20,157 nt of DNA from positions 1 to 20,157 of the IMG/VR virus record IMGVR_UViG_3300040806_000323; one strand, given 5' to 3'. Position numbers and translations under genes: made by a program. The DNA comes from a virus. This document shows positions 1-5,711 of the stretch, in pieces (position 1 is the stretch's first letter; each line of letters opens with the position of its first letter). The notes below the pieces were generated by a model. That model was not told the DNA's origin and made no database searches. It saw only the letters and a program-made list of their open reading frames with translations.

Positions 1-2
1 AG

Positions 3-116
3 TACGTTCAACTCCAAGCTGCACAGGATATTCTGGATCGCGCTGGGTATAAGCCGATTGATCGTAGCCAAGTGCAGGTGGCTGGCGATATCAGGGTGTC
101 GATTGATCTGGGCTAA
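3..116 (+). CDS. C-terminal end of a putative small terminase / helix-turn-helix phage protein (partial)
   Basis: The left edge cuts this gene, so only the last 37 codons are visible, ending at TAA 114-116. The tail contains AAQDILDRAGYKP followed by a short beta-like ending rich in Val, Ile and Asp. From memory, 'QDILDRAGxKP' followed by a short hydrophobic strand is common at the C-terminus of small-terminase-like helix-turn-helix proteins (phBC6A51 type), and a position upstream of the large terminase fits. With the N-terminal DNA-binding part missing this is a resemblance only; another DNA-binding protein is possible. The first repeat unit of the downstream array starts at the last two bases of the stop codon. 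Confidence 0.5.
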   Translation, partial: YVQLQAAQDILDRAGYKPIDRSQVQVAGDIRVSIDLG

Positions 117-282
117 CTGGACTTATCCTTCCAGCGAATTCATCTGGACTTAGAGCAACTGGACTTATCGACGAAGTGAATTCGTTCTCAGCCAAGCCAA
201 CTGGACTTATCCCTCAAACGAATTCGTCTGGACTTAGAGCAACTGGACTTATCCTTCCAACGAATTCACGGATGATAGCTCT
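115..282. repeat. Four-unit 42-bp tandem (iteron-like) array with EcoRI palindromes
   Basis: AACTGGACTTATC recurs at 115, 157, 199 and 241, exactly 42 bp apart. GAATTC sits at the same place in each unit (136, 178, 220, 262), also exactly 42 bp apart. The core CTGGACTTA occurs six times (117, 144, 159, 201, 228, 243), with spacings 27, 15, 42, 27, 15, so the array also reads as two 84-bp super-units. Unit 3 contains the 10-bp palindrome ACGAATTCGT. Units 1 and 3 are closest over their full length; units 2 and 4 diverge in their second half. The array sits in non-coding DNA just upstream of the virion operon. Candidate roles are a protein-binding iteron, a replication origin or a packaging signal; the sequence does not decide between them. 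Confidence 0.9.
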
Positions 283-308
283 CTCGCCCGAAGGGCCCTA
301 GCGAGCTA
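276..308 (+). terminator. Stem-loop after the repeat array, possible terminator or processing site
   Basis: TAGCTC (276-281) can pair with GAGCTA (303-308), and GCCC (286-289) with GGGC (293-296) around a GAA loop, giving an imperfect hairpin with an internal loop. No T tract follows, so it is a poor intrinsic terminator. It could equally be an RNA processing site or part of the structured non-coding region. Confidence 0.3.
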
Positions 309-361
309 CCACTAGAGTAACCCCTATCTGCTGGGGAAATAACTCTCGGTATGTGACCCCC

Positions 362-429
362 GGGGAGGGGGGGTAGGGGGAAAATCTAGGAGATACCTGT
401 TACTATATGTCCCTCCCCCGTATTTTTTT
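362..429 (+). terminator. Weak candidate intrinsic terminator
   Basis: GGGGAGGG (362-369) is complementary to CCCTCCCC (411-418), and a run of seven T (423-429) follows four bases after the C-rich arm. The 41-nt loop is unusually long for an intrinsic terminator, so the call is weak. The G-rich arm could instead form a G-quadruplex. Confidence 0.25.
391..410 (+). promoter_or_regulatory. Weak T7-type phage promoter-like sequence
   Basis: AGATACCTGTTACTATATG aligned to the T7 class III promoter matches at about 12 of 19-21 positions, including ATAC and the ACTATA core. The initiating G triplet is replaced by TGT. It is the only ACTATA-containing intergenic site I found, and no phage RNA polymerase gene is in the window. 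Chance resemblance is a serious alternative. Confidence 0.15.
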
Positions 430-484
430 CCTAAAAACCACGCTACACTTCTGTCTGAATTTTTTGGTCTGTTGGAGGTTTGTG

Positions 485-577
485 ATGAACAATGCGCAGA
501 TGATAGCTCGTGTTCAGGTGAAGTATGGCAAGTTGCCTGAGGTTTGGGTTGCGAGGGTGATTGGTGATGGCTCGTAG
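485..577 (+). CDS. 30-residue microprotein or leader peptide
   Basis: ATG 485 follows a strong Shine-Dalgarno (GGAGG, 474-478) at six-base spacing and opens 30 codons ending TAG 575-577. The product begins MNNAQMIARV and contains the mildly amphipathic KYGKLPEVWVARVIGDG. It overlaps the next start (ATG 567) by 11 bases, so ribosomes ending here are well placed to start the next gene. I do not recognise a family. The good ribosome-binding site and the coupling argue for real translation, either as a functional microprotein or as a leader that delivers ribosomes to the next gene. Confidence 0.55.
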   Translation: MNNAQMIARVQVKYGKLPEVWVARVIGDGS

Positions 578-875
578 TCCTGCTTGGCAGCGGAAGGCTG
601 GGAAGAATCCGTCTGGTGGATTGAATGAGGCTGGTCGTCGCAGTTATGAGCGGGAGAACCCGGGTAGTAACTTGAGGGCTCCTGTGAAGAGTGGTGACAA
701 TCCTAGGCGTGCTTCGTTTTTGGCTCGGATGGGGAATATGTCTGGGCCTGAGCGTGATGAGAAGGGTCGTCCGACTAGGTTGCTGAAGAGTTTGCAGGCT
801 TGGGGTGCGAGTAGTAAGGCTGATGCTAGAGCTAAGGCTCGTGCGATTTCTCGTAGGAACAGGGGGAAGGACTGA
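567..875 (+). CDS. Conserved basic phage protein (DUF6321-like), unknown function
   Basis: I chose ATG 567 over TTG 561 because it gives a clean MARSPAWQRKAG start with GAGGG (553-557) upstream. The 102-residue product is very basic and rich in Gly, Arg and Ser. Its recognisable pattern is SPAWQRKAGKNPSGGLN near the N-terminus, then LRAPVKSGDNPRRASFLARM, then WGASSKADARAKARAISRR at the end. From memory this matches a small family of unknown function (DUF6321-like) common in marine podoviruses and myoviruses. The N-terminus resembles the KxGKNPxGGLN signature of that family. The basic charge suggests nucleic-acid or DNA-packaging contact, which is inference. The gene overlaps 485-577 and is coupled to the next gene by TGATG at 873-877. 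Confidence 0.8.
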   Translation: MARSPAWQRKAGKNPSGGLNEAGRRSYERENPGSNLRAPVKSGDNPRRASFLARMGNMSGPERDEKGRPTRLLKSLQAWGASSKADARAKARAISRRNRGKD

Positions 876-1054
876 TGTGTTTTGGTGGTGGTAGCGTGAG
901 TTATGAGAAGCCTGACTTTGGGCCTCTTCCTTCTCTGCGCGAGGATGATTCTTATTCGTCTCAGACTCCGGTTTATCGGGGTGCTGATCGGAGGACTGGA
1001 ATGCGGACTGGGACTGCGGCACGCACGTTCTTTGTTCCGAGGAGGGATGGTTGA
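875..1054 (+). CDS. Small CFG-motif phage protein, unknown function
   Basis: ATG 875 overlaps the preceding TGA (873-875) with GGAAGG just upstream. The 59-residue product starts MCFGGGS, has an acidic Ser/Tyr-rich middle, and ends RTGMRTGTAARTFFVPRR. The N-terminal cysteine-phenylalanine-glycine followed by a C-terminal basic Gly/Arg segment is shared with the 75-residue protein at 2979-3206, on the other side of the terminase gene. I do not know its function; small virion or packaging-accessory proteins with an MCFG start are familiar in podoviruses. Its stop overlaps the next start (TGATG 1052-1056). Confidence 0.7.
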   Translation: MCFGGGSVSYEKPDFGPLPSLREDDSYSSQTPVYRGADRRTGMRTGTAARTFFVPRRDG

Positions 1055-1251
1055 TGGCTTGGAAGATTGCGAACACGGATGAGATGTATGATGGGCCCAC
1101 GCATTTCTTGGCTGGTGTGACTTACACTGGGAAGACGCGCACTGCGGAGTCTCGCAGGTTGGTCTTTGTTTCTGAGCCCAAGGTGGAGCCTAAGAAGCGC
1201 GGTCGTCCTAGGAAGGTGCGGAATGTTTCTAAACAGTCTCAGTCAAAGTGA
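1054..1251 (+). CDS. Small AT-hook protein
   Basis: ATG 1054 overlaps the upstream stop, with GAGGAGGG about seven bases before it. The 65-residue product has an N-terminal half containing HFLAGVTYTGKT and SRRLVFV, and a basic tail with the AT-hook core RGRPRK (residues 49-54) flanked by Lys and Arg. AT-hooks insert Arg-Gly-Arg-Pro into the minor groove of A/T-rich DNA, so DNA binding is the likely activity. The position, after the gene-free region and before the terminase, would suit a packaging or regulatory accessory, but this is inference. The rest of the protein does not match a family I can name. Confidence 0.7.
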   Translation: MAWKIANTDEMYDGPTHFLAGVTYTGKTRTAESRRLVFVSEPKVEPKKRGRPRKVRNVSKQSQSK

Positions 1252-1414
1252 TCGGGATGTGTTGAGGGCTGTAGTGAAGAAGGTTCACATGCAGCATCAT
1301 CCCAAGGATTTTGTTACCAACTATGAGGCTGACAAGATCATTGAGGTTCTTGGCCCTGAGGTTGCTTTTGGCATGATCAAGGCTGGCAAGGATCGGCAGG
1401 TGTTGGATTGGTAG
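1223..1414 (+). CDS. Small conserved phage protein preceding the terminase
   Basis: ATG 1223 lies inside the end of the previous gene, after GGAAGGTG at 1211-1218, giving a 63-residue product. It contains SDRDVLRAVVKKVHMQHHPK, then the acidic helical segment NYEADKIIEVLGPEVA. The pattern 'DRDVLRxVVxKVHxxHxP...xxYEADxIIExxxPE' recurs, from memory, in short hypothetical proteins directly upstream of phage large terminases. No catalytic motif is seen. An earlier in-frame ATG at 1166 would add 19 residues but has no better ribosome site and lies deep in the previous gene. Its TAG (1412-1414) overlaps the terminase start at 1408, implying coupled expression. Confidence 0.7.
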   Translation: MFLNSLSQSDRDVLRAVVKKVHMQHHPKDFVTNYEADKIIEVLGPEVAFGMIKAGKDRQVLDW

Positions 1415-2934
1415 ACTTTCGCTACAAGCCTGACGGTGAGGTTCTCAAGCAGTTCATGCGCGATGAGGCGTTCTTTCGTGGCATTCGTGGTCCTGTTGGT
1501 AGCGGCAAGTCGGTTGTTTGCTGCGTTGAGGTGTTCCGCAGGGCTTTGGCGCAAGAGAAGAATGAGGATGGTAAGCGAAGAAGCCGGTGGTCAATCATTC
1601 GTAATACCAATCCGCAGCTGAGAACGACGACAATCAAGACTTGGTTGGATTGGTTTCCAGAGAATGACTGGGGCAAGTTCACTTGGTCGGTGCCTTACAC
1701 CCACCACATCAAGAAGGGTGAGCTTGACCTTGAGGTGATCTTCTTGGCCCTTGATCGCCCTGAGGATGTGAAGAAGCTGCTGTCTTTGGAATTGACTGGC
1801 ATCTGGATTAACGAAGCTAGGGAAATACCCAAGAGTATTATCGACGCCTGTACCATGCGTGTTGGTCGCTTTCCTTCTATGCGAGAGGGAGGCCCTAGCT
1901 GGACCGGCGTCATTGCGGATACGAACGCACCTGAGGAAGATCACTGGTGGCCGATCATGGCTGGTGAGGTTCCGATCCCTGATCACATTCCGCGTGAACA
2001 AGCAAAGATGCTGGTGAAGCCTGACAACTGGCGCTTCTTTACTCAGCCTGCCGGGATGGTTGAGGTCAAGAATGGCGACAATGAGATTGAGGGATACGAA
2101 CCCAACAAGGCTGCTGAGAATCAGCGCAACATGATGAAGTCGTATTACCCGAACCTGATTCAAGGTAAGACGAAGTCATGGATTGATGTGTACGTGATGA
2201 ACCGACTTGGCATGATTCAGGATGGCAAGCCGGTGTATCCTGAGTTCTCTGCGCCTGCACACATCGCTGAGGAAGAGGTTCCGATTGCGGCAAACATGCC
2301 GGTTTATGTTGGGCTCGACTTTGGCCTCACGCCTTCTGCGGTCTTTGGTCAAAAGATCAGAGGGCGCTGGCTGATACAGGCTGAGATCGTTGCTGTTGAT
2401 ATGGGGATCGTTAGGTTTGCTGAGGTGTTGAGGAACGAGCTGGCTACTCGTTTCCATGCTTGCTCTGATACAATCATCTATGGCGATCCGGCTGGTGACT
2501 TCCGCGCTCAGACTGATGAGTCCACGCCGTTTCAAATCCTTCGCGGAGCTGGCCTTAGGGCATTCCCTGCACCGTCTAACTCTGTTGATCTTAGACTTGA
2601 GTCGGTCTCTTCTCAGCTGAGCAAGATGTATGAAGGCAAGCCTGCGTTCTTGATTGACCGCCGTTGTTCTATGCTGATCAAAGGCTTTGAGGGCGGCTAC
2701 TCTTACAAGAGGATGGAGGTTAGCGGAGAGCGATACGCTGACAAGCCAGACAAGAACATGTTTTCTCATGTGCATGATGCGCTGCAATACATGATGCTTG
2801 GCGCTGGTGAGGGTAGGGCGCTGCTGAATAGTCAGAAGCCAGCCATGCCAACCGTTGCCAAACGCGACTTCGATGTGTTTGCGCGCAAGCCAAAGCAGAA
2901 GAAGGAATCGCTTTGGCAAAGATTGTCGCGTTAG
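1408..2934 (+). CDS. terL: Terminase large subunit (packaging ATPase-nuclease)
   Basis: This is the DNA-packaging motor: an N-terminal ATPase translocates DNA through the portal and a C-terminal RNase H-like nuclease cuts the concatemer. Walker A is GPVGSGKS at residues 28-35, and Walker B is GIWINE at about 131-136 with Glu136 as candidate catalytic base. The nuclease domain shows GLDFG (Asp304), YGDPAG (Asp360) and HVHDAL (Asp457), the expected three acidic residues. The 508-residue length is normal for the family. No ATG or GTG starts the frame upstream, so TTG 1408, with AGG at 1398-1400, is the likely start; it overlaps the preceding stop. It lies upstream of the portal, unlike T7 gene 19. 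Confidence 0.95.
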   Translation: MVDFRYKPDGEVLKQFMRDEAFFRGIRGPVGSGKSVVCCVEVFRRALAQEKNEDGKRRSRWSIIRNTNPQLRTTTIKTWLDWFPENDWGKFTWSVPYTHHIKKGELDLEVIFLALDRPEDVKKLLSLELTGIWINEAREIPKSIIDACTMRVGRFPSMREGGPSWTGVIADTNAPEEDHWWPIMAGEVPIPDHIPREQAKMLVKPDNWRFFTQPAGMVEVKNGDNEIEGYEPNKAAENQRNMMKSYYPNLIQGKTKSWIDVYVMNRLGMIQDGKPVYPEFSAPAHIAEEEVPIAANMPVYVGLDFGLTPSAVFGQKIRGRWLIQAEIVAVDMGIVRFAEVLRNELATRFHACSDTIIYGDPAGDFRAQTDESTPFQILRGAGLRAFPAPSNSVDLRLESVSSQLSKMYEGKPAFLIDRRCSMLIKGFEGGYSYKRMEVSGERYADKPDKNMFSHVHDALQYMMLGAGEGRALLNSQKPAMPTVAKRDFDVFARKPKQKKESLWQRLSR

Positions 2935-2978
2935 CGCGAGTTATGGTTTATGTTTCTGCAAAAGCTATGGAGGCTATC

Positions 2979-3206
2979 ATGTGTTTTGGACCATCTGCTG
3001 CTGAGCGTGCAGCTGCACGCGCACAAAGGGAAGCTGCTGAGCAAGAAAAGCGTCAGCAAATCGAAGAGCGCGCACAAGAGAAACGCTCTGATATTACTGA
3101 GGCGTTGAGCGCGTCGACTGAACGCCGTGGCCGCGCTGGCGGTGCCGGCCGCCGATCGCTCTTCACCTCTTCGTCTGGTGGAGCTGGCTATGCAAGCAGG
3201 TTCTAA
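2979..3206 (+). CDS. Small CFG-motif coiled-coil phage protein
   Basis: ATG 2979 has an excellent Shine-Dalgarno (GGAGG 2969-2973, five-base spacing) and gives a 75-residue product; a longer frame from TTG 2913 would overlap the terminase without such a site. It begins MCFGPSA, continues as a highly charged Ala/Arg/Glu helix (about residues 6-50) that should form a coiled coil, and ends GRRSLFTSSSGGAGYASRF. That ending, from memory, is conserved in small proteins between terminase and portal or near the portal in podoviruses. The function is unknown; a minor virion or portal-associated role is plausible. It shares the MCFG start and Gly/Arg-rich end with the protein at 875-1054. It overlaps the portal start by 17 bases. 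Confidence 0.8.
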   Translation: MCFGPSAAERAAARAQREAAEQEKRQQIEERAQEKRSDITEALSASTERRGRAGGAGRRSLFTSSSGGAGYASRF

Positions 3207-4725
3207 GGTCGCCAAGTATTACTTGGAGCGATATAACAAGGCCAAGGCTCATCGAGAGAATTGGGTTCCGCTGTTTGAGGAGTGCTATGAGTACGCCCTT
3301 CCTCAGCGTGAGTCATTCTACTATGAGACGCCGGGTCAACGGCGGGATCAGCGCATCTTTGATGAGTCTGCTGTAGTCGGGGTGCAAGAGTTTGCATCCC
3401 GTTTGCAGTCTGGCCTTGTGCCAAACTTTGCGCGCTGGGCTGACCTGACTTCTGGCTCTGAGGTTCCGCCGGATCAGCGAGATGGCATCGACAATGCGCT
3501 TGATGAAGTCACTGACTATGTGTTTGAGGTGATCCAGAACTCGAACTTTGGTCAGGAAGTGCATGAGTCATTCATGGACTTGGCCGTTGGGACTGGCGTT
3601 TTGGCTGTGGAGGAAGGGGATTCAATCAATCCGATTGTCTTCTCTGCCATTCCGCTTCCGCATGTCGTCCTCGACACTGGCCCTGATGACAAGATCGACC
3701 ACGTTTACCGTGAGCGAAAGCATATTCGATACGATCAGATTCATATTCTCTATCCGAAAGCAGAGCTTCCAGAGAAGGTGAAGGCAAAGGTTACATCGAA
3801 CGACACAACCAACATCCTTGAGGTTGTGTGCCGAGACTACTCGGTGAAGAACGAAGAGGCATACAAGAGCTACGCAATCTGCATGACGACTGAGAGCGTC
3901 CTGTATGAGCGGACCATGCGCGGCATTGGCTCCAATCCTTTTGTTTGCTTTCGTTGGAGCAAGTGCGCGGGTGAGGTTTACGGACGCGGCCCGCTTCTCA
4001 ATGCCCTGTCTGCAATCAAGACAACCAACCTGACTGTGGAGTTGATCCTTGAGAACGCGCAAATGTCGATCTCTGGCATCTATCAAATGGAAGATGATGG
4101 TGTGATCAACCCTGACACGATCCAGCTTGTGCCGGGTTCAATCATTCCGAAAGCAATGGGCAGTCAGGGCTTGCAGCCAATCAACGCTGCCGGCCGGTTT
4201 GACGTTGCTCAGCTAATTCTCAGCGATATGCGGCTCAACATTAAGCGCGCACTTTACAACGACATGCTTGGCGATCCCGATAAAACGCCCGCGACTGCGA
4301 CTGAAATTGCAGAGAGGATGGCCGATCTGTCCCGTCGCATTGGCTCTGCGTTTGGTCGCTTGCAGGTTGAGCTCGTGCAGCCCGTACTTCAAAGGGTGAT
4401 CTATATCCTGAAGAAGCAGGGCCGCATTGATCTTCCTACAGTCAATGGCCGGGAGGTCAAGATACGCTCTGTCTCTCCGCTGGCTCAGGCTCAGGCCAAT
4501 CAGGATATCTCTTCGATTGCGCGTTACTTGCAGCTTATTGGCGGCACCTTCGGCCCGGAAATGCTGAACCTTCTCATTGATCAAGAGAAGACTTCTGTTG
4601 AGCTTGCCAAGAAGTTTGGTGTTCCTGAGAGCTTGATTCGGGACGAGCAACAGCGTAATCAGCTAGTTGCAGCAATGCAACAAATGCAGCAGCAGCAAGG
4701 AGCCCAACTTGCCCCCCAAGGCTAA
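3190..4725 (+). CDS. Portal (head-tail connector) protein, T7 gp8-like
   Basis: Twelve copies should form the ring at the capsid vertex through which DNA is pumped and to which the tail adaptor binds. I chose ATG 3190 because GGAG (3180-3183) lies six bases upstream, giving 511 residues, close to the 536 of T7 gp8. Family-typical features in order are the helical N-terminus with AHRENWVPLFEECYEYALPQ, the RWADLTSG segment around Trp83, VYGRGPLLNALSAIKTTN in the middle, and the TPATATEIAERM segment at residues 366-377 before long helices. The C-terminus is a Gln-rich tail (QQMQQQQ). It overlaps both neighbours, consistent with coupled expression. Confidence 0.95.
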   Translation: MQAGSKVAKYYLERYNKAKAHRENWVPLFEECYEYALPQRESFYYETPGQRRDQRIFDESAVVGVQEFASRLQSGLVPNFARWADLTSGSEVPPDQRDGIDNALDEVTDYVFEVIQNSNFGQEVHESFMDLAVGTGVLAVEEGDSINPIVFSAIPLPHVVLDTGPDDKIDHVYRERKHIRYDQIHILYPKAELPEKVKAKVTSNDTTNILEVVCRDYSVKNEEAYKSYAICMTTESVLYERTMRGIGSNPFVCFRWSKCAGEVYGRGPLLNALSAIKTTNLTVELILENAQMSISGIYQMEDDGVINPDTIQLVPGSIIPKAMGSQGLQPINAAGRFDVAQLILSDMRLNIKRALYNDMLGDPDKTPATATEIAERMADLSRRIGSAFGRLQVELVQPVLQRVIYILKKQGRIDLPTVNGREVKIRSVSPLAQAQANQDISSIARYLQLIGGTFGPEMLNLLIDQEKTSVELAKKFGVPESLIRDEQQRNQLVAAMQQMQQQQGAQLAPQG

Positions 4726-4972
4726 CATTGGAATTGATGGCTTTCAGCGTTCCAAGGCTGAGGATGATCGAATCAGTCAGAACATTGCTGAAGTGTTTAG
4801 CAGTCCAACCGGGGCTGAGGTTCTTCGCTACTTGCGTTCGGTGACTATTGAGATGGTCAGTGGACCGGCTGTTACCTCAAATGAACTGATGCACATGGAA
4901 GGTCAGCGATATCTCGTTGGCCTTCTTGAACGTCGAATCGCGCATGGACGCAGGAGTAAGAACAATGGCTGA
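4709..4972 (+). CDS. Small conserved phage protein between portal and scaffold
   Basis: TTG 4709 is preferred because AAGGAG lies at 4697-4702 with six-base spacing and no ATG or GTG has comparable signals; the product is 87 residues. The recognisable core is GAEVLRYLRSVTIEM, followed by LMHMEGQRYLVGLLERRI. I recall similar 'LRxLRxxTIE...LxHxEGQRYLVxxIexRI' proteins in this position in marine T7-like phages, with unknown function. It overlaps the portal by 17 bases and the scaffold start by eight. A role at the portal or in assembly is inferred from position only. Confidence 0.75.
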   Translation: MPPKANIGIDGFQRSKAEDDRISQNIAEVFSSPTGAEVLRYLRSVTIEMVSGPAVTSNELMHMEGQRYLVGLLERRIAHGRRSKNNG

Positions 4973-5711
4973 TAGCCTGATTGATTCCGCAGCACCGGAG
5001 CAACCTGAAACCCCGGAGCAACCGGAAACTCAAGAGCGTGATTTCAAGGTTGATGAAGCGCCTGAGCGACCTGAGTGGCTTCCCGAAAAGTACAAGTCGC
5101 CTGAGGATTTGGCAAAAGCTTATAAGGAGCTTGAGTCAAAGATTGGTCAGCGCGAGGAAACTCTGCGCGAACAGATCGTCAAGGAGCTTGAAGAGAAGGC
5201 ATACGAAGGTCGCCCTGAGTCCAGCGGCGATTACAAGTTGCCTGAGTATGTCGATGAGTCGATGGCCGTTGACAACGATCTTCTCAAGTGGTGGTCAGAT
5301 CATGCCTTTGAGAATGGCTTTTCTCAGGAAGAGTTTGAGCGCGGCATTGAGATGTATGCCAATGCCAATCAGGCTTCTCAGCCTGACCTTGAAGCTGAGG
5401 CAAAGAAGCTCGGGGACAACGCGAATGATCGCATTCAGGCTGCGAATATGTTTGCCAACAAGTTCTTCCCGCAGGATGCTTTGCCTGCAATCGCGCGAAT
5501 GTGCGAGAGCCATGAGGGCATCATTGCGCTTGAGGCCATCATGGAGGCTGTTCGTGATGGTGGTTATAGCGAAAGCAGCGGCGCACCGGGCGGCGTAACT
5601 GAGGACTCATTGCGCGAGATGATGCAGGATGAGCGTTACTGGAACCCGGCAAAGCGAGACTCTGGTTACATCAAGCAGGTGAACGATGGGTTTGCCAAGC
5701 TCTATGGGTAA
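4965..5711 (+). CDS. Capsid assembly scaffolding protein, T7 gp9-like
   Basis: Scaffolding proteins template the procapsid and leave before or during packaging. ATG 4965 follows AGGAG (4952-4956) at eight-base spacing and gives 248 residues; T7 gp9 has 307. The product is strongly acidic and helical. It has an N-terminal Pro/Glu/Gln repeat (PEQPETPEQPET, residues 11-22) and then the family-typical RPEWLPEKYKSPEDLAKAY (residues 35-53). A charged coiled-coil-like stretch and a C-terminal segment ending in a Gly- and Lys-rich helix follow. It lies between portal and capsid genes, as expected. It overlaps the GNAT-like gene downstream by about 26 bases. Confidence 0.9.
   Translation: MADSLIDSAAPEQPETPEQPETQERDFKVDEAPERPEWLPEKYKSPEDLAKAYKELESKIGQREETLREQIVKELEEKAYEGRPESSGDYKLPEYVDESMAVDNDLLKWWSDHAFENGFSQEEFERGIEMYANANQASQPDLEAEAKKLGDNANDRIQAANMFANKFFPQDALPAIARMCESHEGIIALEAIMEAVRDGGYSESSGAPGGVTEDSLREMMQDERYWNPAKRDSGYIKQVNDGFAKLYG

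Larger units (their letters stand above)
309..484 (+). other. Gene-free upstream region of the virion operon
   Basis: No credible coding frame is visible here. It holds a short CCCC/GGGG hairpin (about 320-336), a run of five C and four G (357-365), a G-rich tract (362-380) with enough G runs for a four-stranded structure, a C-rich tract (411-419), seven T (423-429) and an A+T-rich stretch leading to a strong Shine-Dalgarno, GGAGG at 474-478. A weak -10-like TACACT lies at 444-449 without a recognisable -35. This is the natural place for the promoter of the operon that follows. Confidence 0.6.

Noticed and set aside
241-260. TTATCC in the repeat array as a DnaA box
   Set aside because: Only the first six bases match; the CACA end of TTATNCACA is absent in all units.
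115-282. CRISPR array
   Set aside because: The repeat is a contiguous tandem with no unique spacers of constant length between identical repeats, and no cas genes are present.
324-1100. Minus-strand open frame of about 258 codons rich in Ser, Thr, Pro and Arg
   Set aside because: It is antisense to four coupled + strand genes with good ribosome sites, has low-complexity composition and lacks any domain-like pattern. It arises from the codon bias of the + strand genes.
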